Both the position numbers and the translations under genes were made by a program. The notes below the pieces were generated by a model. That model was given only the letters and a program-made list of their open reading frames with translations. It searched no databases and was not told the origin of the DNA. DNA of 64,000 bases from Halieaceae bacterium (lineage in GTDB: Bacteria > Pseudomonadota > Gammaproteobacteria > Pseudomonadales > Halieaceae): contig JANQIO010000061.1 in the NCBI GenBank assembly GCA_028282105.1, positions 1 through 64,000 on the forward strand, in the 5' to 3' direction. Positions 33,591 to 42,925 of this stretch are shown here, one piece after another; position 1 is the stretch's first letter, and every line of letters begins with the position of its first letter.

Positions 33591-35486
33591 ATGACCGAAC
33601 GATTTGACAGCGTCGAGCGCGTCGCCGACGCCATCATCGAACGCACCGGCGGCAACATCGTGCTGGGCATGCCGCTGGGGCTGGGTAAGCCCAACGAACT
33701 CGCTAACGCGCTGTACCGGCGCGCGGCGGACGACCCGCGTATCTCCCTGTCCATTGCCACGGCCCTGTCCCTGGGCCGTCCCCAGGGCGCGCCCGGTTTG
33801 CAACAGCGCTTTCTGGGCCCCTTTGTCGAGCGGGTATACGGCGATTACGAGGAGCTCGACTATCTGCATGCCCGCCGCGCCGGCAAGCTGCCGGATAACA
33901 TCGAGGTGATCGAGTTTTACGTGCAGCCGGCGGCGGAACTGGGCAACCACTACGCGCAGCAGAATTACATCAGTTCCAATTACACCCATATCGCCCGCGA
34001 TATGTTCCGGCGCGGCATCAACGTACTGGCCCAGACCATCGCCTGCCGCGGCAGCGGTGAGGACGAGCGTATCAGCCTGAGCTGCAATCCCGAGATGACC
34101 CTGGACATGCTGCCGGAGATCGCCGAGCGCCAGGCGCGCGGCGAAACCCTGGTGACCGTCGGCTGCGTGCACAAAGCCTTGCCGTTCATGCCCAACAGCG
34201 CCGAGGTGTCAGCGGATAGCTTCGATATCATCCTCGACGACCCCGCCGCCCAGCACACGCTGATCAGCACACCGAATATGCCGGTGGGCATGGCCGAGCA
34301 CTTTATCGGCCTGGCCGCCAGCGGCCTGGTGCGCGATGGCGGCACCCTGCAGATCGGCATTGGCGCGCTGGGGGATGCGGTGGCCGGCGCGCTGTTGCTG
34401 CGTCACCAGGACAATGCCACGTATCGCGCGCTGCTGGAGTCGTCGCACCTGAGCACCACCTTCTACGACGCCTTCGAGGAAACTGGGCCGCTGGATGCCT
34501 TTGAGGAAGGCCTGTACGGCTGCAGTGAGATGTTCACCTACGGCCTGTTCCGGCTGGTCGAGGCGGGAGTGATCAAACGCGAAGTGGAAGGTCCGGACGG
34601 CCAGCCGGTGCATATGACCGGTGGCTTCTTCCTGGGCCCGCAGGCGTTCTACGACGGCCTGCGCGCACTGCCGGAAGAGCAGCTCGCCAAGATCGATATG
34701 ACCAATATCAGCTTCGTGAACGGCCTCTACGGCGACGAGGCGCTCAAGCGCCAGCAGCGCCAACACGGTCGATTCATCAACACTGCGTTCTCCGTCACCA
34801 TGATGGGCGCCGGTGTGGCAGATCAGCTGGAGGATGGCCGCATCCTGTCCGGTGTGGGTGGCCAGTACAACTTTGTAGCCCAGGCCCACGAACTGGAGGG
34901 CGCGCGTTCGGTGCTGCTGGTGCGCGCCACCCGCAACAAGGGCGGGGTCACCAGCTCCAACCTCATCTGGAACTACGGCCACACCACCATCCCGCGGCAC
35001 CTGCGCGATATCGTTGTCACCGAGTATGGGGTCGCCGACCTGCGCGGCAAAACCGATGCCGAGGTGATTGCCGCCATGCTCAGCATTGCGGATTCGCGCT
35101 TCCAGGAAGAGCTGATGGAAACCGCCAAGGTGGCTGGCAAGCTGCCGGCCGACTACGTGCTGCCGCGCGCCTTCCGCAACAACACGCCGCGGCGCCTCCA
35201 GGAAATCTACGACCAGCACCGACCGGACGGGCTGTTCCCGGACTTTCCCCTGGGCAGCGATTTCACCTACGTCGAGGAGATGCTGCTCAAGGCCATGGTC
35301 TGGCTCAAGGCCCATGTCAAACCCCGCGGCCTGCTGGATATGGCCCGCACCGGCCCGGTGGATGCCGAAACCGAACGGCATTTCTCCGCCCATATGGAGC
35401 GCCTGGGCCTGGCGGAGCCTGAGGGGGTGAAAGAGAAGCTGATGCAGCAATTGGTGCTGAAAGCGCTGGAGGCCACCAGCCAGTAA
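33591..35486 (+). CDS. Acetyl-CoA hydrolase/CoA-transferase family protein, long form
   Basis: A 631-residue enzyme of the acetyl-CoA hydrolase/4-hydroxybutyrate CoA-transferase family. The C-terminal domain carries the hallmarks GVGGQYNFV, KGGVTSSNLIWNYG and VVTEYGVADLRGK. The N-terminal half (NIVLGMPLGLGKPNELANALYRRA) holds the first CoA-binding domain. It is longer than the usual 430-510 residues, with extra sequence in the middle and at the C-terminus (VEEMLLKAMVWLKAHVKPRGLL). Hydrolase and transferase members look alike, so the reaction (acyl-CoA hydrolysis or CoA transfer between acids) is open. AAGGAGAG lies 7 bases upstream. It follows WS/DGAT by 32 bases and may be co-transcribed. 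Confidence 0.85.
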   Translation: MTERFDSVERVADAIIERTGGNIVLGMPLGLGKPNELANALYRRAADDPRISLSIATALSLGRPQGAPGLQQRFLGPFVERVYGDYEELDYLHARRAGKLPDNIEVIEFYVQPAAELGNHYAQQNYISSNYTHIARDMFRRGINVLAQTIACRGSGEDERISLSCNPEMTLDMLPEIAERQARGETLVTVGCVHKALPFMPNSAEVSADSFDIILDDPAAQHTLISTPNMPVGMAEHFIGLAASGLVRDGGTLQIGIGALGDAVAGALLLRHQDNATYRALLESSHLSTTFYDAFEETGPLDAFEEGLYGCSEMFTYGLFRLVEAGVIKREVEGPDGQPVHMTGGFFLGPQAFYDGLRALPEEQLAKIDMTNISFVNGLYGDEALKRQQRQHGRFINTAFSVTMMGAGVADQLEDGRILSGVGGQYNFVAQAHELEGARSVLLVRATRNKGGVTSSNLIWNYGHTTIPRHLRDIVVTEYGVADLRGKTDAEVIAAMLSIADSRFQEELMETAKVAGKLPADYVLPRAFRNNTPRRLQEIYDQHRPDGLFPDFPLGSDFTYVEEMLLKAMVWLKAHVKPRGLLDMARTGPVDAETERHFSAHMERLGLAEPEGVKEKLMQQLVLKALEATSQ

Positions 35487-35591
35487 ATAGCTGTCCTGCT
35501 GTCACCAGACTTGATTTGACACAAGGAATTCTGCGCGGCCCACCGCTAGTGTTGGGCTTCCTAATAAACATAACGACTGCAGGAACCTGAA

Positions 35592-37418
35592 ATGCGCCAC
35601 TGTAAGACACTGGCGGCCGCTGTCTCCGCGGCTCTCGCAATCAGCGCTGTTCCCGCTTACGCCGTCAAATGGCGAGTGGGTGAAACGGACGTCTCCCTGA
35701 ACTCCAACATCTCCCTGGGCGCCAGCTGGCGTATGGAAGATGCGGACCTCGACTACCTGAGCCCCGGCAATACCAACGGCAAGGGTCGGGCGTCTTCCAG
35801 CACCGCGGACGACGGTAACCTCAACTACGACGAGGGCGACCTCTACTCCATGCAGGTGCGCGGCCTTCACGACCTGGAGATTATTCACGGCGAGTGGGGC
35901 TTCTTCGGTCGCGTGAAGTGGTGGTACGACTATGTGCTGGACAATGAAGAGGTCGCCCACGGCCACGTTGCCAATGACTACATGCCGGACAGTGAGCTGG
36001 ACATGGGCAAGTTCCAGGATCTGGCCCAGGAATCCGGCGTTGAAGCCCTAGACTACTACCTGTTCTACACCTCCGAGTTTGGCAATGTGCCGGTGGAGTT
36101 CCGCGCCGGCAACCTGGTACTGAACTGGGGTGAGAACACCTTCATCCAGAACGGCATTAATGTCATCAACCCCTTCGACGTTACCGCGCTGCGCCGCCCC
36201 GGTACCGAGATTCGTGAGGCCTTGCTGCCCACCGGACTGGTGTACGCCAACATCGGCGCCACGCCGGATCTGTCGCTGGAGTTCTTCTACCAGTACGCCT
36301 GGGACCGCACCATCGTCGATGAGTGCGGCACCTTCTGGAATGCCGGCGACGTGTTCGGCGGCCGCTGCGACAAGCTCACCGTCAGCGTGGACGAGAGTGA
36401 CCGGGAGCAGGTGCTGACCGGCAACTTCATCCCCCGCGGCCCCGACGACAACCCCTCCAATGAGGGTCAGTGGGGTATGTCGGCGAAGTACTTCGTCGAT
36501 TCCTGGAACGGCACCGAGCTGGGCTTTTACTACATCAACACGCACAGCCGCACGCCGATATTCAGCGGTATCAATGCCACCGAGAATTTTGGCCAGCCGT
36601 TTATCCTCGGCGCCAACCCGCAGTATCGCTTCGAGTTTCCCGAGGATATTGAAACCTATGCGGTGAGCTTCGCCACCAACGTCGGCTTCTGGGCGGTGTC
36701 CGGTGAGCTGAGCTACCGCCCGGACTTCCCCCTGCAGATCAACACCACGGAAATCGCCCAGGCCCTGGCGCTGGGCGACTTCGCCGAGTGGTCCACCGTG
36801 CTCGACCGGGTGCAGGCGGCGGGTCCGGGTGGCCGTGTCCAGGGCTACGACAACGTCGAGTACACCCAGGCGCAGATGACATTCATCCGCTTCTTCGAGC
36901 AGGTGTGGGGCGCCGACCGCCTGAACTTTGCCGCCGAGGTGGGCGCGGTGTGGCTGGACGGCATGGACGATGACCAGCGCTACGGCCGCTCACCGGTGTT
37001 TGGCGTCGGCAACTTCCAACCCTTCATCAGTGAACGCTTCGGCGTGCCGGTGACCTGCGACTCGCACCCGGTGCTGGAGAACCTCGGCGTGGTGCCCAAC
37101 AGCCAATCGCAGAACTGCACCAATGACGGCTTTACCGAGGACTTCTCCTGGGGTTACCGGATACGGGCCAGCATGGAGTTCAACAGCCTGATTGCCGGCA
37201 CCAATATTATTCCCAACGTGGCCTGGTCCCACGATGTCAGTGGCACCTCACCGGCGCCCAACTTCGTGGACGAGCGCCAGGCCTTCAGCATCGGTGTGCG
37301 CGCCGACTACCTGAACATCTACCGGGCCGAAGTGTCCTACACTACCTTCTTCGGTGCCGACTACAATGAACTGGATGACCGCGACTTCCTGTCCATGAGC
37401 GTTTCCGTAGCGTTCTGA
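35592..37418 (+). CDS. DUF1302-family outer-membrane protein
   Basis: A 608-residue exported barrel protein with a signal peptide (ending VPAYA-VKW). Family marks include SLGASWRMED near the mature N-terminus, a GNLVLNWGENTFIQNGINVINPFDVTALRRPG block and a final FLSMSVSVAF strand with terminal Phe. DUF1302 proteins are predicted porins, almost always found with DUF1329. In several genera they accompany genes for using or exporting hydrophobic compounds, but no transport activity is proven here. The gene starts with AGGAACCTGAA and begins a five-gene plus-strand cluster that ends at 42913. Confidence 0.9.
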   Translation: MRHCKTLAAAVSAALAISAVPAYAVKWRVGETDVSLNSNISLGASWRMEDADLDYLSPGNTNGKGRASSSTADDGNLNYDEGDLYSMQVRGLHDLEIIHGEWGFFGRVKWWYDYVLDNEEVAHGHVANDYMPDSELDMGKFQDLAQESGVEALDYYLFYTSEFGNVPVEFRAGNLVLNWGENTFIQNGINVINPFDVTALRRPGTEIREALLPTGLVYANIGATPDLSLEFFYQYAWDRTIVDECGTFWNAGDVFGGRCDKLTVSVDESDREQVLTGNFIPRGPDDNPSNEGQWGMSAKYFVDSWNGTELGFYYINTHSRTPIFSGINATENFGQPFILGANPQYRFEFPEDIETYAVSFATNVGFWAVSGELSYRPDFPLQINTTEIAQALALGDFAEWSTVLDRVQAAGPGGRVQGYDNVEYTQAQMTFIRFFEQVWGADRLNFAAEVGAVWLDGMDDDQRYGRSPVFGVGNFQPFISERFGVPVTCDSHPVLENLGVVPNSQSQNCTNDGFTEDFSWGYRIRASMEFNSLIAGTNIIPNVAWSHDVSGTSPAPNFVDERQAFSIGVRADYLNIYRAEVSYTTFFGADYNELDDRDFLSMSVSVAF

Positions 37419-37465
37419 TTGGCCATTTGAGTCGCGTTCTGACTTTTCCAGACAAGGAGCTTCAC

Positions 37466-38836
37466 ATGTATAAGAAAATAAGCGTGAAGGCAGCGCTGAT
37501 CACCCTGGGTACGTGCCTGCTGGCCGCACCGGCGCTGGCAAAAATCAGCGCCGAAGAGGCTGCCCGCCTCGGGGGTGAAGAGCTGACACCGGTAGGCGCC
37601 GAGCGCGCCGGCAACGCCGATGGTTCAATCCCACCCTGGACCGGCGGCCTGCAGGAACTGCCCGCCGGCTACAGCCCGGGTGACCGCCTGGTAGACCCCT
37701 TCGCCGAAGACAAGCCCCTGTACACGATTACCGCGGCCAATGCCGATGAGTACGCTGAGCTGCTGTCACCGGGACAGATAGCGCTGCTCAAGCGTTACCC
37801 CGATACGTTCAACATGCCGGTCTACCAGAGTCGCCGCAGCGCCCTGCTGCCCGACAGCGAGTACGACTTGATCAAGGAGGGCGCCACGGTCACCGATATG
37901 GTGGAGGGCGGCAATGGCCTCAAGGACTTTGTCTCCAATGTGCCCTTCCCGATCCCACAGGAAGCGCTGCACGTGATGTGGAACCACATCGTGCGCTTCC
38001 GCACGCCGATGACCCTGCAGCGTCGCTACACCCAGATTCCGGTGACGGCCAATGGCGATTTCGCTCCGGTGCTGTTCGAGGAAGAGGCCATCTTCGCCAA
38101 CCGGGTGCCGGGTAATGAATACCCGAACCGGCTGTTTGTGTTCCTGCAGCGCATCCTGGCCCCGGCCCGGCTCGAGGGTGATGTGCTGCTGATCCACGAG
38201 AATATCGACCAGATTGTCGAGCCCCGCGCCGCCTGGCTGTACAACGCCGGCCAGCGCCGGGTGCGACGCGCGCCGAATATCGCCTACGACGGCCCGGGCA
38301 CCGCCTCCGACGGCCTGCGTACGGCAGACGACCTCGATATGTTCAACGGGGCGCCCGACCGCTATGACTGGGAACTGGTTGGCAAGCGCGAGATGATCAT
38401 TCCCTATAACAGCTTCAAGCTCTGGGATGACAGCCTTAAGTACAAGGACATCATTGAGCCCGGGCATATGAAGCCTGAGCTGCTACGCTACGAGAAACAC
38501 CGCGTCTGGGTCATCGATTCCACCCTCAAGGATGGCGCCCGCCACATCTATGCGCGCCGCACCTTCTACGTGGATGAAGACACCTGGCAGATCGCCGTGA
38601 TCGACCATTACGACGGCCGCGGCGAGCTGTGGAAAGTGAAGGAGGGCCATCCCATTCTTCACTACCAGGCGAAAATCCCCTGGCTGGCAGCGGAAAGCCT
38701 GCACGACCTGATTTCCGGCCGCTACCTGGTGATTGGCCTGGATAACGAAGAGAAGCGCTACACCTATGACTTCGACTTCGATACCAGTTTCCAGAACTTT
38801 ACGCCGCAGGCCCTGCGGCGGGCCGGTCGCCGTTAG
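37466..38836 (+). CDS. DUF1329-family periplasmic/outer-membrane lipid-binding-like protein
   Basis: A 456-residue exported protein with the signal sequence MYKKISVKAALITLGTCLLA and cleavage near PALA-KIS. Typical DUF1329 text is seen: EEAARLGGEELTPVGAERAGNADGSIPPWTGG near the N-terminus, VMWNHIVRFRTP, and a C-terminal beta-rich LolB-like half with HRVWVIDSTLKDGARHIYARRTFYVDEDTW. The family is thought to resemble outer-membrane lipoprotein carriers; its ligand is unknown. The start at 37466 has AAGGAG 6 bases upstream; the ORF-track start is too early. It pairs with DUF1302 upstream, and its stop overlaps the next start by one base. Confidence 0.9.
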   Translation: MYKKISVKAALITLGTCLLAAPALAKISAEEAARLGGEELTPVGAERAGNADGSIPPWTGGLQELPAGYSPGDRLVDPFAEDKPLYTITAANADEYAELLSPGQIALLKRYPDTFNMPVYQSRRSALLPDSEYDLIKEGATVTDMVEGGNGLKDFVSNVPFPIPQEALHVMWNHIVRFRTPMTLQRRYTQIPVTANGDFAPVLFEEEAIFANRVPGNEYPNRLFVFLQRILAPARLEGDVLLIHENIDQIVEPRAAWLYNAGQRRVRRAPNIAYDGPGTASDGLRTADDLDMFNGAPDRYDWELVGKREMIIPYNSFKLWDDSLKYKDIIEPGHMKPELLRYEKHRVWVIDSTLKDGARHIYARRTFYVDEDTWQIAVIDHYDGRGELWKVKEGHPILHYQAKIPWLAAESLHDLISGRYLVIGLDNEEKRYTYDFDFDTSFQNFTPQALRRAGRR

Positions 38837-39951
38837 TGCGAGCGCTCTGCCTGGTATTGCTGCTGCCTGCCCTGCTGCAGGCGGCGGACTTCGCCACCAA
38901 CCCCGCGCTGCCGACGGCTGACGCCGGCGCAGCCCAACTGCTGGATATGACCTGGGCGGGTGATCGCCTGGTGGCGGTGGGCGAGCGCGGCCTGGTGATT
39001 TACTCCGATGACGAAGGGCGCTCCTGGCAGCAAGCCCGGGTGCCGGTCAGCGAGACCCTGACTGCGATCAGCTTCCCCACGGATGAGCACGGCTGGGCGG
39101 TGGGTCACGGCGGCGTGATCCTGCACTCCGGCGACAGCGGCACGAGCTGGCAGTTGCAGCTGGACGGCAACGACGCCAACCGCCAGCGCCTGGACTACGT
39201 CACCGACCAGGTGATGCTGCTGGAAGCGCAGATTCAGGAAGCGGAAGCCGAACCCGATGATGCGGTGGTCTACCTGTTGGAGGAGGCCCAGTTCGCGGTA
39301 GAGGACGCCGAGCTGGCGCTTGAGACCGGCCCCGCCGATCCTTTTCTCGACGTTTGGTTTGCGGACAGCCAGTTTGGCTTCGCAGTGGGCGCCTACGGCA
39401 TGCTCTACCACACCGACAACGGCGGTTTGCAGTGGCGCATTGCCCAGGACGGTATCGAGAACCTCGAGGGCTACCACTACTACTCCATCAGCGCCGGGGA
39501 AGACGCGCTCTACCTGTCCGGCGAGGCAGGCATTGCCTACCGCTCCGATGACCGGGGCGAAACCTGGCAAAGGCTGGACCTGAACTACGACGGCAGCCTG
39601 TTCGGTATTCTGGCGCTGGGGCAGGGCGAGGTGCTGAGCTTCGGCCTGCGCGGTAATATCTTCCTGAGCCGCGATCGCGGCGCCAGCTGGGACAACATCA
39701 CGCCCGCCGATGCCCCCGGGCTGAGCTTTTTCGGCGCCGGGCAGTTGCCCGGTGGCGGCTTGCTGCTGGTGGGTGCCGGCGGAGCGCTGGCCACCAGTCT
39801 GGACGGCGAGAGTTTCAGCGTCGAGATTCACACCAGCCGCGATACCTTCTCTGCCGCCCTCTCGGTCGATGACGAGTTGCTGCTGGCCGGCATGAGCGGG
39901 GTAACAAGGATTGCTGCCGGCCGCGACCGGCTGGCGGGGGTAGCGCCATGA
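38836..39951 (+). CDS. YCF48-like (BNR/sialidase-fold) exported beta-propeller
   Basis: A 371-residue protein with a signal peptide (ending LQAA-DF) and a single propeller built of YCF48/BNR-style repeats, each with an Asp-box-like turn: DDEGRSWQQ, SGDSGTSWQL, TDNGGLQWR, SDDRGETWQR and SRDRGASWDN. A helical insert (about residues 110-150) with a charged coiled-coil pattern interrupts the propeller between blades two and three. YCF48 proteins help assemble photosystem II in cyanobacteria; here the role must differ. The start is GTG overlapping the DUF1329 stop by one base (TAGTG). It probably works with the RND protein translated next. Confidence 0.87.
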   Translation: MRALCLVLLLPALLQAADFATNPALPTADAGAAQLLDMTWAGDRLVAVGERGLVIYSDDEGRSWQQARVPVSETLTAISFPTDEHGWAVGHGGVILHSGDSGTSWQLQLDGNDANRQRLDYVTDQVMLLEAQIQEAEAEPDDAVVYLLEEAQFAVEDAELALETGPADPFLDVWFADSQFGFAVGAYGMLYHTDNGGLQWRIAQDGIENLEGYHYYSISAGEDALYLSGEAGIAYRSDDRGETWQRLDLNYDGSLFGILALGQGEVLSFGLRGNIFLSRDRGASWDNITPADAPGLSFFGAGQLPGGGLLLVGAGGALATSLDGESFSVEIHTSRDTFSAALSVDDELLLAGMSGVTRIAAGRDRLAGVAP

Positions 39952-42347
39952 GTGCGGACAGCGCGGTAAGCGCCACCACCCCGGCGGCGGACACCCTGGG
40001 TCTGCAGGCCGACGATGGCAAGCTGCGGCCCGCACTTGGCGAGATGTTGATGAACACCCGGGTGCTGATTCTGCTGCTGTTTGTCGGCCTGACGGCCTTC
40101 TTCGGCTACCAGCTCAGCCAGCTGCGCCCGGATGCGAGCTTCGAGAAGATGATCCCGATCTCGCACTCCTACGTGGTCAATTTCCTGGAGAATCGCTCGG
40201 ACCTGTCAGGGCTGGGTAACTCGGTGCGCATCACCGTGGAAACCACGGAAGGTGATATTTTCACCGCCGATTTCCAGCAGACCCTGCGAGAAATCACCGA
40301 CGAGGTCTTCTATATCAAGGGCGTGGATCGGGCCGGCCTGCAAAGCCTGTGGACGCCGAACGTACGCTGGACCGAAGTCACCGAAGAGGGCTTTGTCGGC
40401 GGCAGCGTCATCCCGGACGACTACGATGCGACACCGCGGACCCTGCGCAAGCTGCGGAGCAACGCTCTCAAGTCGGGGACGATCGGCCGGCTGGTGGCCA
40501 ACAACTTCAAGTCCGCCACCATCCAGGCGCCGCTGGTGGAGACCGACCCGGAGACCGGCGAGCGGCTCAACTACCAGCAGCTCTCCGCCGACCTGGAGCG
40601 GCTGGTGCGAGACAAGTACCAGAACGACACCATCAAGATTCACATTACCGGCTTTGCCAAGCTGGTCGGCGACCTGATCGATGGCGCTGCCCTGGTGGGC
40701 GCGTTCTTCGGCATTGCCTTCCTGATCACTGCCGTAATGCTGTATGCCTACTGTCGCGACCAGTGGGGCACGGCGGCCGCCCTGCTGTGCTCCACGGTGG
40801 CGGTGGTTTGGCAGCTGGGCCTGCTGCACACCCTGGGGCTGGGCATCGACCCCTACAGCATGCTGGTGCCCTTCCTGGTGTTTGCCGTCGGCATCAGCCA
40901 CTCGGTACAGATTCTCAATCGCTTCGCCCACCTCTGTCACAGTGGCACAGACAAGGTGGAGGCAGCGCGACTGTCCTTTGTGCGGCTCTGCAAGCCGGGC
41001 TTCGTGGCGCTGCTCAGTGACGGAGTGGGTTTCCTGACCCTGCGGGTAATCGACATTCCGGTGATCCAGGAGCTGGCCCTGGTGGCCAGTACCGGCATTG
41101 CGGTACTGGTACTCACCAACCTGCTGCTGATGCCGGTGGTGCTGTCCTATACCGGTATCAGCGGCGGCTGTCGCAGCTACCGCGACGTGAAGTCCGCCAG
41201 CGATTACCGGCACTGGCGGCTGCTCTCGAAGACGGCCAGCAGGCGGCCGGCGCTGACGATTATCTCGATCTGCGTGGTGCTGTTTGCCGGCGGCATTTAT
41301 CTCGGCCAGCACCAGAAAATCGGTGACCTCGATCCGGGCGCGCCGGAGCTGCGCCCCGACTCGCGCTACAACAAGGACAACGCCTTCCTGACCGAGAACT
41401 ACTCCACCAGCACCGATGTGTTCGTGGTGATGGTGCGCACCGAGTCCCAGCAGTGTGGCACTTATTCAACGATTTCTGCGGTGGACTATTTCCAGGGCGT
41501 GATGGCGGCGGTGCCCGGCGTGCAGTCCATCATTTCGCTGGTGGACGTGTCCAAGCTGGTGATCATGGGCATGAACGAGGGTAACCCCAAGTGGCATGCC
41601 ATCAGCCGCAACCAGTACATTCTCAACAACTCCCTGAGCCGGGTGCCCAGCAACCTGCTGAATACCGACTGCTCGATGGTGCCGGTGATCCTGTTCCTGG
41701 AGGATCACAAGGCCGACACCCTGACCCGGGTGGTGGACGCGGTAGAGGGCTTTGCCGCCGAGCACAACACCGAGAAGATTCGCTTCATGCTGGCGGCCGG
41801 GAATGCGGGCATCGAAGCCGCCACCAATATTGTTATTCGCCAGGCCCAGTGGGAAATGCTGATGTGGGTCTACGGTGTGGTTATCCTGCTGTGCCTGCTG
41901 ACCTTCCGCTCGCTCAGCGCCACCGCCTGCATCATCATCCCGCTGATGCTGACCTCGGTGCTGGGCCAGGCGCTGATGGCGCTGTTGGGCATTGGCGTGA
42001 AGGTGGCTACCCTGCCGGTGATCGCGCTGGGGGTGGGTATCGGCGTGGATTACGGCATCTATATCTACAGCGCCCTGGAGCGCGCCCTACGCGAGCATGG
42101 CAACCTGGTACAGGCCTACTATGAGGCGCTGCGCTCCAGCGGCACCGCGGTGGCCTTCACCGGCCTGACCCTGGCGGTGGGTGTGGGTACCTGGATCTAC
42201 TCGCCCATTAAATTCCAGGGCGATATGGGCCTGATGCTGACCTTCATGTTCTTCTGGAATATGATTGGGGCACTGTTCTTCCTGCCCGCCCTGGCCTGGT
42301 TGTTCGGTATCGACAACAAGTATCGCCATCCGGAGGATGATGTTTGA
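39948..42347 (+). CDS. RND/MMPL-family transporter
   Basis: A 799-residue inner-membrane protein with the RND/MMPL layout: one N-terminal transmembrane helix, a large periplasmic loop, five helices, a second loop and five more helices. Motifs include VFAVGISHSVQILNRF in the first half and ALGVGIGVDYGIYIYSA in the second, with the conserved GxxxDYG of HpnN/MMPL-type lipid exporters. Its size is below that of multidrug RND pumps (about 1,030), which fits the MMPL/HpnN branch that moves lipids or hopanoids. The ATG overlaps the YCF48 stop by 4 bases, and no adaptor protein is present. A lipid or hydrophobic substrate shared with DUF1302/DUF1329 is likely. Confidence 0.9.
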   Translation: MSADSAVSATTPAADTLGLQADDGKLRPALGEMLMNTRVLILLLFVGLTAFFGYQLSQLRPDASFEKMIPISHSYVVNFLENRSDLSGLGNSVRITVETTEGDIFTADFQQTLREITDEVFYIKGVDRAGLQSLWTPNVRWTEVTEEGFVGGSVIPDDYDATPRTLRKLRSNALKSGTIGRLVANNFKSATIQAPLVETDPETGERLNYQQLSADLERLVRDKYQNDTIKIHITGFAKLVGDLIDGAALVGAFFGIAFLITAVMLYAYCRDQWGTAAALLCSTVAVVWQLGLLHTLGLGIDPYSMLVPFLVFAVGISHSVQILNRFAHLCHSGTDKVEAARLSFVRLCKPGFVALLSDGVGFLTLRVIDIPVIQELALVASTGIAVLVLTNLLLMPVVLSYTGISGGCRSYRDVKSASDYRHWRLLSKTASRRPALTIISICVVLFAGGIYLGQHQKIGDLDPGAPELRPDSRYNKDNAFLTENYSTSTDVFVVMVRTESQQCGTYSTISAVDYFQGVMAAVPGVQSIISLVDVSKLVIMGMNEGNPKWHAISRNQYILNNSLSRVPSNLLNTDCSMVPVILFLEDHKADTLTRVVDAVEGFAAEHNTEKIRFMLAAGNAGIEAATNIVIRQAQWEMLMWVYGVVILLCLLTFRSLSATACIIIPLMLTSVLGQALMALLGIGVKVATLPVIALGVGIGVDYGIYIYSALERALREHGNLVQAYYEALRSSGTAVAFTGLTLAVGVGTWIYSPIKFQGDMGLMLTFMFFWNMIGALFFLPALAWLFGIDNKYRHPEDDV

Positions 42348-42913
42348 CCCGCTGGCTCTGTGCAGCGCTTCTCACTCTCAGCACCACCGCCCACCCGGCT
42401 GAACTGACGGTCAATGACCCCCAGGTGGCCGAGGCGTCGGCGGCGGCGCTGGTGTTTATGAGCCGGATGAAGCCGCAGTTGAAACAGGCGCTGCAGTCCG
42501 GTCCGCCGGCGCAGGCACTGGCGGTGTGTGCCGAGGTGGCGCCGCAGATTGCGGCCGAGCTCAGCGCGGAGACCGGCTGGTCAGTAAAGCGGGTCAGCCT
42601 CAGGCCACGTAATCCACAGGCGGCAGCCGACGCCTGGGAGACCGAGCAGCTGGAAGCCTTTGACGCCGCAGTCGCCGCCGGTGGCAATCCCGGCTGGGCC
42701 GCGGCCGAGGTCAACGGTGAAGTGCGCTTCCTGGCGCCGCAGCGAGTAGGTGGTGCCTGCCTGCTGTGCCACGGGGAGTCCATCGACGCCGACACCGCCG
42801 CCGCACTCAAACGCCTGTACCCGGAAGATCGCGCCATCGGCTACCAGCCCGGCCAGGTGCGCGGTGCCATCAGCCTGTCTACGGCGCGCAGGGACCCGCC
42901 AGTCAGCCCCTGA
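42344..42913 (+). CDS. Tll0287-like (DUF3365) monoheme c-type cytochrome/sensor-domain protein
   Basis: A 189-residue exported protein with a signal peptide (ending AHPA-EL) and a DUF3365 domain. One CXXCH (CLLCH, about residue 143) follows the family's GGNPGWAAAEVNGEVRFLAPQ stretch, and the protein ends SLSTARR. Tll0287 of cyanobacteria binds heme c this way and is suspected to sense redox or ligands. The start is a TTG overlapping the RND stop by 4 bases, suggesting coupling; an alternative start cannot be excluded. Its presence at the end of the DUF1302 cluster links that transport set to a redox protein. Confidence 0.82.
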   Translation: MTRWLCAALLTLSTTAHPAELTVNDPQVAEASAAALVFMSRMKPQLKQALQSGPPAQALAVCAEVAPQIAAELSAETGWSVKRVSLRPRNPQAAADAWETEQLEAFDAAVAAGGNPGWAAAEVNGEVRFLAPQRVGGACLLCHGESIDADTAAALKRLYPEDRAIGYQPGQVRGAISLSTARRDPPVSP

Positions 42914-42925
42914 CGATTGAGCCCA

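Noticed and set aside
34209-35450. 413-codon minus-strand ORF
   Set aside because: Antisense shadow of the CoA hydrolase/transferase gene.
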